Source of the DNA: an uncultured Anaeroplasmataceae bacterium
GTDB lineage: Bacteria > Bacillota_I > Bacilli_A > Acholeplasmatales > Anaeroplasmataceae
Assembly (NCBI GenBank): GCA_910579215.1
Contig: CAJTTN010000001.1
Coordinates: 62,001-126,000 of the forward strand
Reading direction: 5' to 3'
Length of the DNA stretch: 64,000 nt
Of this stretch, positions 1-7,115 are shown in pieces (positions within the stretch are counted from its first letter, which is position 1; each line of letters opens with the position of its first letter). A program made the translations under genes and the position numbers. Under the pieces are notes generated by a model. It made no database searches, was not told where the DNA came from, and saw nothing but the letters and a program-made list of their open reading frames with translations.

Positions 1-1
1 G

Positions 2-187
2 GAAGAATTACCCGTACTGAAAGAAAAATTCAAACGCGGAAGCAATGCCGAAAATACCGACGGCGCGGGCTTGGGGCTTTACATTTCCGACTACTTTATA
101 AAAGAGATGCAGGGCGAACTGATTATCGAAAACGGCGAACACGGATTAAAAGTAATCGTTATGCTTGCATTAAGCGGAAAGATTTAA
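2..187 (+). CDS. Sensor histidine kinase, C-terminal end (partial)
   Basis: The reading frame enters from the left edge and stops at 187, so only the last 61 residues are present. They contain a glycine-rich G2-type box (DGAGLGLYIS) typical of the HATPase_c ATP-binding domain of membrane histidine kinases, followed by the final beta strands of that domain. The next genes encode an ABC ATPase and an FtsX-type permease, the usual partners of kinases that sense cell-envelope-active peptides, so a role in switching on the transporter is inferred. GC content is visibly higher than in the rest of the window. Confidence 0.85.
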   Translation, partial: EELPVLKEKFKRGSNAENTDGAGLGLYISDYFIKEMQGELIIENGEHGLKVIVMLALSGKI

Positions 188-262
188 GAAATATTTAAGA
201 AATCGTTAAAGACATTTAAGAATTATAAAATGTACAATGAGCGTGTAAAAGGAGGTTTTTAT

Positions 263-1024
263 ATGCAACAGCAAATATTATTGAAAACCGAAAAACTATG
301 CAAGACTTTCTCTAACGGCGGTCAGCAACAGCACGTTCTTAAAAATATCGATTTGGAACTTTATCAGGGCGATTTTACCGTAATTATGGGTACAAGCGGC
401 GCAGGAAAATCCACGCTTTTATATGCCCTTTCGGGAATGGATACGCCGTCACTTGGTACTATCACTTTCGGCGATAAAATCATTTCTGATTTATCGCAAG
501 ACGGTCTTGCAGTATTTAGGCGCGATCACTGCGGATTCGTGTTCCAGCAAATCTATCTTATCGAAGGCATGTCCGTTATGGATAACGTGCTTTGTGCAGG
601 ACTGCTTGTAAACAAAGACAAGAAAGCACTTGTGGAAAAAGCAAAGCAACTGTTTGCAGCAGTTGATATATCCGAAGATACACAAAAGAAATTTCCTACG
701 CAAATATCGGGCGGCGAAGCGCAAAGAGTCGGTATTGTTCGTGCGCTTATCAATAGCCCCGAAATACTTTTTGCCGACGAGCCTACGGGCGCGCTCAATT
801 CCAAAACGGGACTTGACGTTCTTGATACGCTCACTAAGTTTAACGAGCAAGGTCAAAGCGTTGTAATGGTAACGCACGATATGCGTTCCGCCCGCCGCGG
901 CAACCGTATTCTCTATTTAAAAGACGGCGTAATCTTGGGTGAATGCAATTTGGGGAAATACGCGCACGGCGATACGGCAAGGCACGAAAAACTTACTGCT
1001 TTTCTGAAAGATATGGGGTGGTAA
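263..1024 (+). CDS. ABC transporter ATP-binding protein (MacB/BceA type)
   Basis: The 253-residue protein is the ATPase of an FtsX-type ABC system and would energise the permease encoded 1 bp downstream. It has a Walker A motif (GTSGAGKST), a Q-loop (FVFQQ), a signature motif ISGGE, a Walker B with LFADEPTG and a switch histidine in VMVTHD. The DEPTGALN sequence is typical of the LolD/MacB/BceA subfamily. I chose the ATG at 263 because GGAGG lies 7 bases upstream; an in-frame ATG at 230 has no comparable site. Substrate is unknown; by family and kinase context antimicrobial-peptide resistance is likely. Codon use is GC-richer than in the backbone. Confidence 0.93.
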   Translation: MQQQILLKTEKLCKTFSNGGQQQHVLKNIDLELYQGDFTVIMGTSGAGKSTLLYALSGMDTPSLGTITFGDKIISDLSQDGLAVFRRDHCGFVFQQIYLIEGMSVMDNVLCAGLLVNKDKKALVEKAKQLFAAVDISEDTQKKFPTQISGGEAQRVGIVRALINSPEILFADEPTGALNSKTGLDVLDTLTKFNEQGQSVVMVTHDMRSARRGNRILYLKDGVILGECNLGKYAHGDTARHEKLTAFLKDMGW

Positions 1025-1025
1025 A

Positions 1026-3365
1026 ATGAGAAAGCTATTTCTTATCGCACGTTCAAATATGCGAAAAGCAAAAGGACAGACTGTGGCTATCGCCGTACTG
1101 ATTTTGCTGGCGGCTATGCTGTTAAATCTCTGGCTTATGCTGTCTATGGACTATAAAGCCAACTTCGATAGATACCACGACAAGCTCAACGCCGAACACG
1201 TTACGCTTTTGGTGGACGATACGAACAAGGTGCAAAAATTCTTATCGCAAACGCTTGAACGCGATGACGAAGTAGAAGAATACCGTCTGGACAGCTGTAT
1301 GTATATGGTCGGCACGTTCTCTTATAACGGCGGACAAATGAACGGACAGTTTATCTTTATGGATAAGCAAACGGCTATATCGCGCACAATCGGAAAAGCC
1401 GAAATTGTTGAGGAAGGCAATTTAATGAGCGGAGTATATTTGCCTATGCTGTATAAGTCAGACGATTACTCCATAGGCAAAACGATTGAATTAACTATAG
1501 GAAGCCACCCCGTAACGTACACGATATGCGGTTTTTTCAACAGCGTGATGATGGGTTCGCATAACTGTGCTTTGACTCAAATCATACTTACTGCGGATAA
1601 ATACGCAGAACTCGAAGAATTGAATTACGCATTTCAAACAACGCTGTGTTCGGTGCGTTTGAACGAAAAATCAACTAATCTTACCTATGAGGCCAAGATA
1701 AAGGCAATCGTTTCGGAGAGTTTCCCTAATACGCAAATGGCGAGCAACTGTTATGACATAGTTACACAATCGCGGTATATTTCGCAAGGAATTTGCTCGG
1801 CAATTATGAGCGTTATGGCGTTTTTCGTACTTTTAATTGCGCTTGTAGTAATCGTATCTAATATCATTAACTATATACAGGTCAATATTAAAAATCTCGG
1901 CGCACTCAAAGCCGTTGGCTATACTTCCGGACAGCTCGTTTTATCTCTTTTGTTGCAGTTTTTAGGGTTGACTGTCTTAACGGCAATCGTGGGTGCAGCG
2001 CTCTCTTATGCGCTTTTCCCTGCCATAAACGCAATGATGATAGCGCAGACGGGAATACCATATGCAATTCACTTTTTACCGTTGCCCGTTATAATCTCAC
2101 TTATAATATTGGGAGGTACGGTTGCTCTCTCCGTTTGGCTTTCCGCCCGTAGGATAAAAAAGATAGAGCCTATCGTTGCATTGCGCTCAGGCGTGCGAAC
2201 ACACAATTTTAAGAAAAACCGCGTTCCGCTTGAAAAAACGAGAGCCCCTTTAAATTTTGCGCTTGCGCTCAAAACTACGCTCTCGGGCGTTAAACATAAT
2301 ATAACGGTTTGTATAACAATGCTCGTTCTCTCGCTCGTGGTTGTGTTTTCGGGACTTATGACTGAAAACATAATTGTCGATATGACGCCGTTTCTTAATT
2401 TAATCGTCGGAGAAACGGCAGATAGCGCAATTAACGTACAAACGGAAGTTGAGGACAATTTTCTTGAAATATTGAATTCTGACAGCCGCACGGAAAAGGT
2501 ATATTTGTATAATTCTTTGAACGTATCGCACGTCGGCGGAGTGGAGCTTATGGCAACGCTTTGCGACGATTTTTCAAAAGTAAATAATCAAAGCGTGGTA
2601 TTCAAAGGTAGGTTTCCCAAATTTGATAACGAAATTGCAATCGCCGCAAAATACGCAAAAGAGAAAGGATTTGCAATCGGCAATGAAATAGAAATAACGG
2701 CGAACGGCAAAACCGAAAAATATCTTATAAGCGGTTTTACGCAAATTACAAACAATCTCGGCAGGGATTGCCTTTTGACTAGACAGGGTTACGAGCGATT
2801 GGGAGCGTTGCAGAGCGTTACTTATTATATCAATCTCGTGGAAGGTACGGATATAGACACTTTCAATGAAGAAATGAAAGGAAATTTTTCGGATAGCGTA
2901 AACGGCGTAATAAATGTTTTGGCTACGATTGAAGGCGTAGGAAGCGTTTACGTTTCGCTTATGACTATAATAGTAATTGCAATACTAGTGCTTTCAGCGA
3001 TTATCATAGCGTTTGTGCTGTATTTGTTGGTGCGCACTATGCTGAACAACAAAAAACGGGATTACGGTATACTTAAATCGTTGGGTTTTACTACAAAGCA
3101 ACTCATTTTGCAGACGGCGCTTTCGTTTATGCCCGCTATTATCCTATCAACTGTTGTCGGCATTATTGTAAGCTGTCTTGTTATCAATCCGCTTATGTCG
3201 TTGTTTTTAAGCTCTATGGGTATTGTTAAGTGTACATTCAGCATCCCCGTCGCTTTCTCTACGCTTGCTGGAATTGGGCTTATCATTATATCCTTTGGTA
3301 TTGCGTGCTTACTGTCGCTTAAAATCAAAAAGATAGCACCCCACAATTTGCTCGTTGGCGAATAA
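1026..3365 (+). CDS. ABC transporter permease with two FtsX domains
   Basis: This 779-residue membrane protein starts 1 bp after the ATPase stop, so the two are translationally coupled. It has a transmembrane helix at about residues 16-40, a first FtsX-type three-helix block at about 255-375, a helix at about 422-445, a second extracellular domain, and a second FtsX block at about 640-775. Each FtsX block carries the usual cytoplasmic coupling segment (LGALKAVGYTSGQ and YGILKSLGFTTKQ). Duplicated FtsX domains are common in Clostridia permeases that sit next to a histidine kinase. It probably exports or removes a membrane-active compound; the substrate cannot be told from sequence. Confidence 0.92.
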   Translation: MRKLFLIARSNMRKAKGQTVAIAVLILLAAMLLNLWLMLSMDYKANFDRYHDKLNAEHVTLLVDDTNKVQKFLSQTLERDDEVEEYRLDSCMYMVGTFSYNGGQMNGQFIFMDKQTAISRTIGKAEIVEEGNLMSGVYLPMLYKSDDYSIGKTIELTIGSHPVTYTICGFFNSVMMGSHNCALTQIILTADKYAELEELNYAFQTTLCSVRLNEKSTNLTYEAKIKAIVSESFPNTQMASNCYDIVTQSRYISQGICSAIMSVMAFFVLLIALVVIVSNIINYIQVNIKNLGALKAVGYTSGQLVLSLLLQFLGLTVLTAIVGAALSYALFPAINAMMIAQTGIPYAIHFLPLPVIISLIILGGTVALSVWLSARRIKKIEPIVALRSGVRTHNFKKNRVPLEKTRAPLNFALALKTTLSGVKHNITVCITMLVLSLVVVFSGLMTENIIVDMTPFLNLIVGETADSAINVQTEVEDNFLEILNSDSRTEKVYLYNSLNVSHVGGVELMATLCDDFSKVNNQSVVFKGRFPKFDNEIAIAAKYAKEKGFAIGNEIEITANGKTEKYLISGFTQITNNLGRDCLLTRQGYERLGALQSVTYYINLVEGTDIDTFNEEMKGNFSDSVNGVINVLATIEGVGSVYVSLMTIIVIAILVLSAIIIAFVLYLLVRTMLNNKKRDYGILKSLGFTTKQLILQTALSFMPAIILSTVVGIIVSCLVINPLMSLFLSSMGIVKCTFSIPVAFSTLAGIGLIIISFGIACLLSLKIKKIAPHNLLVGE

Positions 3366-3373
3366 GGAGGATT

Positions 3374-3454
3374 ATGCAACTATATGTAAGTTGTCCGCGA
3401 TGTAGTGTTCACGTCAGAATAAAGATAAACAAGAGATATACAAATCATTTATAA
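3374..3454 (+). CDS. 26-residue Cys-pair peptide, probably a truncated zinc-ribbon gene
   Basis: A perfectly placed AAGGAGG precedes ATG at 3374, only 6 bases after the permease stop. The peptide begins MQLYVSCPRC and then becomes basic before stopping at 3454. One CxxC pair followed by basic strands looks like the first half of a small zinc-ribbon protein. It lies at the point where the GC-rich transporter block gives way to AT-rich DNA, so a gene cut off at the edge of a transferred block is a reasonable reading. It could also be a genuine micro-protein; no further support is available. Confidence 0.4.
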   Translation: MQLYVSCPRCSVHVRIKINKRYTNHL

Positions 3455-3491
3455 AGTCGATAAAGACGCATAATAACAAAAAAGTGGGATT

Positions 3492-3521
3492 GCCTATTCG
3501 TTATAGTTCATAACGATAGGC
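3492..3521. terminator. Imperfect inverted repeat in the block boundary
   Basis: GCCTAT-T-CGTTAT and ATAACGATAGGC form a 12-bp stem with one bulged T and a 5-base loop. The following sequence has only a broken T-rich stretch, so it may be a weak terminator for the ABC operon or an element end. Confidence 0.4.
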
Positions 3522-3549
3522 TATTCCTCTATACTTTAGGAGGCAAACT

Positions 3550-4224
3550 ATGATAAAAAAATTTCTTTTAGTATGTACAGGCTTATTCGTTTTATTTAAC
3601 TCAAGCTGTATTTATATAGGATTATTTTCTAATGAAATTAAAAGATATACTCCCAGCATTGTTGAGCAGATTTCACATTTTTCTTTTTCAAATTATGAAT
3701 GTGATTTTTATTATTTTCCTGAAAGTGATAGAAGAGTTCAATTTTGCTCTATTGATGGTAGGGTTGAATATTTAATGACCTCTACGAGTCAAATCTGCTA
3801 TAATGATTCTTCTATAGAGTATAGCTATGATTTGGCAGAAAAAACAGAGTGTAGGGTAGAAAAGGAGAGTATGTCTTATGATGAATATCAGGATGTATTA
3901 GAGCTGATTGAATTTCTCAAAGCCTTTGATGGAACGGCAGATAAGGTGACAGGAAGAAGAGACATAGAAATGGATGAGAATGGTAGTATAGATGAAGTCA
4001 CATACTATTATTATGCTTTAGATTGGAAATATTCTAAGGGAGCGGATTTAAATTTCTATATTTCTAAGGATACTCTCACACTTAAATCCCTTTTGTTAAT
4101 GGATCGTTCTAATGATGATGGAAGTAAATATCCTCATTTTGTCTTCAATTGTAATTCTATGACAGGCTTTACCAATTTAAAAGAGGAATATGATAATATA
4201 ATTAAAGAAAAAACGGCGAATTAA
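3550..4224 (+). CDS. Putative exported protein of unknown function
   Basis: I do not recognise this 224-residue protein. An AGGAGG site sits 7-8 bases before the ATG at 3550. The N-terminus has two basic residues, a hydrophobic core and the sequence FNSSC, which could be a weak lipobox with lipidation at Cys19, so it is probably exported. The remainder is acidic and Tyr/Asp-rich with no recognisable domain. It ends convergent to the asparaginase gene with a shared terminator covering both stops. Its AT-rich codon use matches the backbone rather than the preceding transporter block. Confidence 0.7.
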   Translation: MIKKFLLVCTGLFVLFNSSCIYIGLFSNEIKRYTPSIVEQISHFSFSNYECDFYYFPESDRRVQFCSIDGRVEYLMTSTSQICYNDSSIEYSYDLAEKTECRVEKESMSYDEYQDVLELIEFLKAFDGTADKVTGRRDIEMDENGSIDEVTYYYYALDWKYSKGADLNFYISKDTLTLKSLLLMDRSNDDGSKYPHFVFNCNSMTGFTNLKEEYDNIIKEKTAN

Positions 4225-4237
4225 GCCGTTTTATTCT
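4211..4237. terminator. Bidirectional terminator between convergent genes
   Basis: AAACGGC and GCCGTTT form a 7-bp stem around a GAATTAA loop. A-rich and T-rich flanks allow termination on both strands. The stop codon of the plus-strand gene lies in the loop and the asparaginase stop lies just after the right arm. Confidence 0.75.
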
Positions 4238-5229
4238 TCATAATCTGGTTGAATTTCATAGGCAATGGGTGTCAAAAAAATCTTTTTTATCTCTGCAAGA
4301 TTTTTTGTTTGTCCTAAGGCATACATTAGTTTAGTAACTGCTGCTTCACTTGTCATGTCATAGGCTTCAATAGCACCACTTGCTAGAAGCTTTGTTCCTA
4401 CCTCGTAAATATTAAAATTAGAGCGTTCATATAAGCATTGGCTACTTACGACAATAGGAATTTCCTTTTTTATTGCAAGCTTAATTTCTTTTATAAAATC
4501 TCTTCGGATATAAGAAATTCCTCCTGCACCATAGGCTTCAATTACGATGCCCTCTATTCCTGAGCTGATTAAAAGAGAAATAATAGATGGATTTGTAGTT
4601 GGTGTAATTTTCAGCAAAAACACATTAGTGTTTATATTTAAATTTAGCTTCGGCTCCTTTTTATTTTCATGAAGCATTTCCTTATGAATTTTTAGGCCTG
4701 TAGCTGATACTCTACCTAAAGGATGCAAATTTATAGATTCAAAGGCATCAAAGCTAGAGGTTCTAGCTTTGACAGAACGAGAACCGAACATAATTTTACG
4801 ATTGAAGGCTAAAAATATGCCAGGGATTCCTGATTTAGCCATAGCAAACGCACAGCGTAAATTATCTATCGCATCCGTCAAAGGATGAGACAAAGGAAGC
4901 TGAGAGCCAGTAAACACTATAGGAATACTTGGATTTTGTAGCATAAAGGTAATCATTGAGGCGGTATAAGACATAGTATCTGTCCCATGCGTTATAATAA
5001 TGCCATCAAAATCCTTTAAATTTTCATATAATTTAGCTGCTATAATTTTCCATTCCTCAGGCTGTATATTTGAACTATCCAAAACCAGAATTCCTTCACT
5101 CTCAATTCTTGTTTCCTTATCTTCTAGAATAGTTTTTAGTACAGTATGAGAATCCTTTGGAATGAGCCCTTCCTCAGATGGAACACTAGAGATTGTTCCT
5201 CCAGTAGTAAGGATGAGTATCTTTTTCAT
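4231..5229 (-). CDS. ansA: L-asparaginase, type I
   Basis: The 332-residue enzyme hydrolyses L-asparagine to aspartate and ammonia in the cytoplasm. The N-terminal TTGGTISS motif carries the nucleophilic threonine (Thr12), and THGTDTMSY (around residues 80-88) is the second active-site signature with the Thr-Asp pair. There is no signal peptide, which fits the cytosolic type I class. The start at 5229 has GAGGTG about 7 bases upstream and a good promoter beyond it. It is monocistronic, read towards the left, and divergent from tig. Confidence 0.95.
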   Translation of the reverse strand: MKKILILTTGGTISSVPSEEGLIPKDSHTVLKTILEDKETRIESEGILVLDSSNIQPEEWKIIAAKLYENLKDFDGIIITHGTDTMSYTASMITFMLQNPSIPIVFTGSQLPLSHPLTDAIDNLRCAFAMAKSGIPGIFLAFNRKIMFGSRSVKARTSSFDAFESINLHPLGRVSATGLKIHKEMLHENKKEPKLNLNINTNVFLLKITPTTNPSIISLLISSGIEGIVIEAYGAGGISYIRRDFIKEIKLAIKKEIPIVVSSQCLYERSNFNIYEVGTKLLASGAIEAYDMTSEAAVTKLMYALGQTKNLAEIKKIFLTPIAYEIQPDYEE

Positions 5230-5253
5230 TTTAACACCTCTATCTATTAAAGT

Positions 5254-5284
5254 ATTATATACTATTTTCTTTTGGTTTTGTCAA
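5254..5284 (-). promoter_or_regulatory. Promoter of ansA
   Basis: On the minus strand TTGACA (5284-5279) is followed by an AT-rich spacer and a TATATAAT run; the TATAAT at 5259-5254 gives 19 bases and the overlapping TATATA gives 17. Confidence 0.7.
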
Positions 5285-5416
5285 AGAATTTTTAAAAAAT
5301 ACCATGAACTTATAATTAAAACTCATTTTTTATGATTTCAATAAACCTGTATAAAAGCTTAGAAAACATTAGACAAAATGAATTGCTAGATTAGAATTAA
5401 AAATTTATCAATTTCC

Positions 5417-5444
5417 TTTACTTTTTTTAGGTTTATGATATAAT
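5417..5444 (+). promoter_or_regulatory. Promoter of tig
   Basis: TTTACT (5417-5422), a 16-base spacer and TATAAT (5439-5444) with an extended TGA just upstream of the -10. Confidence 0.7.
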
Positions 5445-5457
5445 ATAAGTTGCGTTT

Positions 5458-5514
5458 GTACCAAATACTGGTACTAAATTATTTATATTTTAGGAGGAGT
5501 GGAATTAGTTCCAC
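5458..5514 (+). promoter_or_regulatory. Structured 5' leader of tig: palindrome plus hairpin between SD and start
   Basis: Two features lie in the transcribed leader. GTACCA-N5-TGGTAC (5458-5474) is a perfect 6-bp inverted repeat beginning 13 bases after the -10. The Shine-Dalgarno AGGAGG (5492-5497) is 27 bases from the ATG at 5525, but GTGGAA-TTAG-TTCCAC (5499-5514) forms a 6-bp hairpin in between; folding it leaves about 10 bases between SD and start. Confidence 0.6.
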
Positions 5515-5524
5515 AAGATGTATT

Positions 5525-6979
5525 ATGAAAGTAGAAAAATTAGAACACAGTCGTAATAAGGTTGTATTTGAGGTAACTCCTGAGGAGTTTGAAGCAGCTT
5601 TAGATAAGGCTTTTGAAAAATGCAATGCCAAGGTAACTATTAAGGGCTTTAGAGCTGGAAAGGCACCTCGCTCTGTATATGAAAAGAATTATGGTGTGGA
5701 ATCTTTATATGATGAAGCCTTAAATGTCGTTTTAAATACAAAAGCACAAGAGATTTATGCCGATGAAAATCTTGCAAAAGAAATTGTTGGCGCCTTTGAA
5801 CCAGATTTTGAAAGTGAAGAGAAGCTTGAACGTGGTAAGCCTTTTAAGGTTTCTTTATCCTTTGATGTATATCCTGAAGTGAATCTACCACAATATAAAG
5901 GAGTAGAGTGTAAGGCAGCAGAGCTTGAAGTTTCAGCTACAGAGGTTGAAGAGGCTATCAAGCAAGTAATGTCAAAGGATTCCTCTATGGTAGTAAAAAA
6001 AGAACAAATTATTGAAAAGGGAGATACCGCAAACTTTGATTTTGTAGGAACAGTAGATGGCGTTGAATTCCCTGGTGGTAAGGCAGAAAACTATGAGCTA
6101 GAAATTGGCTCTGGTCAATTCATTCCTGGTTTTGAGGATCAAATGATTGGTATGAAGGCTGATGAGGTTAAGGATGTCCAAGTAACCTTCCCAGAAAATT
6201 ATGGAGAAAAATCTTTAGCTGGCAAGCCTGCCGTTTTCAAGGTTACCGTTCATGAGGTTAAGCACAAGGAATATCCTAGCCTAACAGATGAATATGTAAA
6301 GGGATTAAAATTAGAAAATGTTGAGACTGTTGAGCAGTTCAAGGCGTTAAAGCAACAAGAATTAGCTGCTACTAAGGAAAAAAATGAGAAGGACCGTCAG
6401 GTAGATGAAATCATCAATAAGATTTTGGATAACGCCGTGGTAGATATGCCTAAATCCTTAGAAGAGGAAAGAATTAATCAAATTCGTTCACAATATGAGA
6501 ATCAGGCTAAGATGTACAATATTCCTATGGATACATTCCTTGGTTTAATGAACATAACAAAAGAAAAATTTGAAGAGGAAACAACAAAGCAAGGAAAGCG
6601 TCAGGCTTTATTCAATGTAGTAGTTTCTAAAATTATTGAGGTAGAAAATTTAGCTCCTACTAAGGAGGATTTAGAAGCAAGAGCTGAGGAAGATGCTAAG
6701 AAGCAGAATTCTACTAAAGAGGCAATGCTTAAGACGAATGCGCAAAGATATTATAGTGATATAGCATATCAAAGAGTTATTGAACTATTATATACAAATG
6801 CGCAAATGTCCGATGGCTCTACTGCTGCACCAAAGAAGGCTCCTGCAAAAAAAGCTACTGCTTCCAAGAGTACTACTTCAACTAAAGCTACACCAGCTAA
6901 AAAAACTACAACAACTAAGTCAACTACAGCTAAAGCTTCTACTACAAAGAAGAAACCAGCAGCAAAGAAAGAAGAATAA
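5525..6979 (+). CDS. tig: Trigger factor (ribosome-associated chaperone and peptidyl-prolyl isomerase) with basic tail
   Basis: Trigger factor binds the ribosome exit tunnel and folds nascent chains. With the ATG at 5525 the protein has 484 residues. The ribosome-docking loop is GFRAGKAP at residues 41-48. It is followed by an FKBP-type PPIase domain (IIEKGDTANFDFVGTVDG region) and the helical C-terminal domain. The last 53 residues (432-484) are an unusual Lys/Ala/Thr/Ser/Pro tail resembling histone H1 or bacterial histone-like tails, which ordinary trigger factors of about 430 residues lack. The ATG at 5525 matches the family N-terminus; an upstream in-frame start at 5450 would put the coding region across the promoter. 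Confidence 0.95.
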   Translation: MKVEKLEHSRNKVVFEVTPEEFEAALDKAFEKCNAKVTIKGFRAGKAPRSVYEKNYGVESLYDEALNVVLNTKAQEIYADENLAKEIVGAFEPDFESEEKLERGKPFKVSLSFDVYPEVNLPQYKGVECKAAELEVSATEVEEAIKQVMSKDSSMVVKKEQIIEKGDTANFDFVGTVDGVEFPGGKAENYELEIGSGQFIPGFEDQMIGMKADEVKDVQVTFPENYGEKSLAGKPAVFKVTVHEVKHKEYPSLTDEYVKGLKLENVETVEQFKALKQQELAATKEKNEKDRQVDEIINKILDNAVVDMPKSLEEERINQIRSQYENQAKMYNIPMDTFLGLMNITKEKFEEETTKQGKRQALFNVVVSKIIEVENLAPTKEDLEARAEEDAKKQNSTKEAMLKTNAQRYYSDIAYQRVIELLYTNAQMSDGSTAAPKKAPAKKATASKSTTSTKATPAKKTTTTKSTTAKASTTKKKPAAKKEE

Positions 6980-6990
6980 AAATATAGGGA

Positions 6991-7017
6991 AGGAAGGTCA
7001 AACGACTTTCCTTTTTG
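6991..7017 (+). terminator. Terminator of tig
   Basis: AGGAAGGTC and GACTTTCCT form a 9-bp stem with one G-T pair around an AAAC loop, followed by TTTTTG. Confidence 0.85.
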
Positions 7018-7031
7018 TCAAAAAATAAAAT

Positions 7032-7076
7032 ATTTTTGGCAAAGCACTTGCAAAAGTGCCAAAAATAAGATATATT
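7032..7076 (+). promoter_or_regulatory. lon promoter with palindromic operator over the -35
   Basis: TTGCAA (7048-7053), an exact 17-base spacer and TATATT (7071-7076) form the promoter. A nested inverted repeat, TTTTTGGCA...TGCCAAAAA outside and GCACTT-GCAA-AAGTGC inside (about 7033-7065), is centred on the -35. This placement suggests a repressor site. It is not a CIRCE element (wrong half-site and spacer). Confidence 0.6.
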
Positions 7077-7082
7077 ATATTT

Positions 7083-7100
7083 GTCACAATTTTTTGTGAC
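7083..7100 (+). promoter_or_regulatory. Second inverted repeat downstream of the lon -10
   Basis: GTCACA-N6-TGTGAC is a perfect 6-bp inverted repeat at the predicted start of transcription, 16 bases before the lon ATG. It could be an operator or an mRNA hairpin near the ribosome site. Confidence 0.5.
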
Positions 7101-7115
7101 TGAAAGGATGGTAAA

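Noticed and set aside
2069..2491. A 140-codon frame antisense to the ABC permease.
   Set aside because: Shadow frame in GC-rich coding sequence; no ribosome site and no recognisable motif.
6780..7028. An 82-codon Leu/Gln-rich frame overlapping the end of tig.
   Set aside because: It is the out-of-frame reading of the Lys/Thr/Ala repeat of trigger factor and has no own ribosome site.
7032..7066. A CIRCE (HrcA) element at lon.
   Set aside because: The half-site GCACTT with a 4-base spacer does not match the CIRCE 9-bp arms and 9-base spacer.
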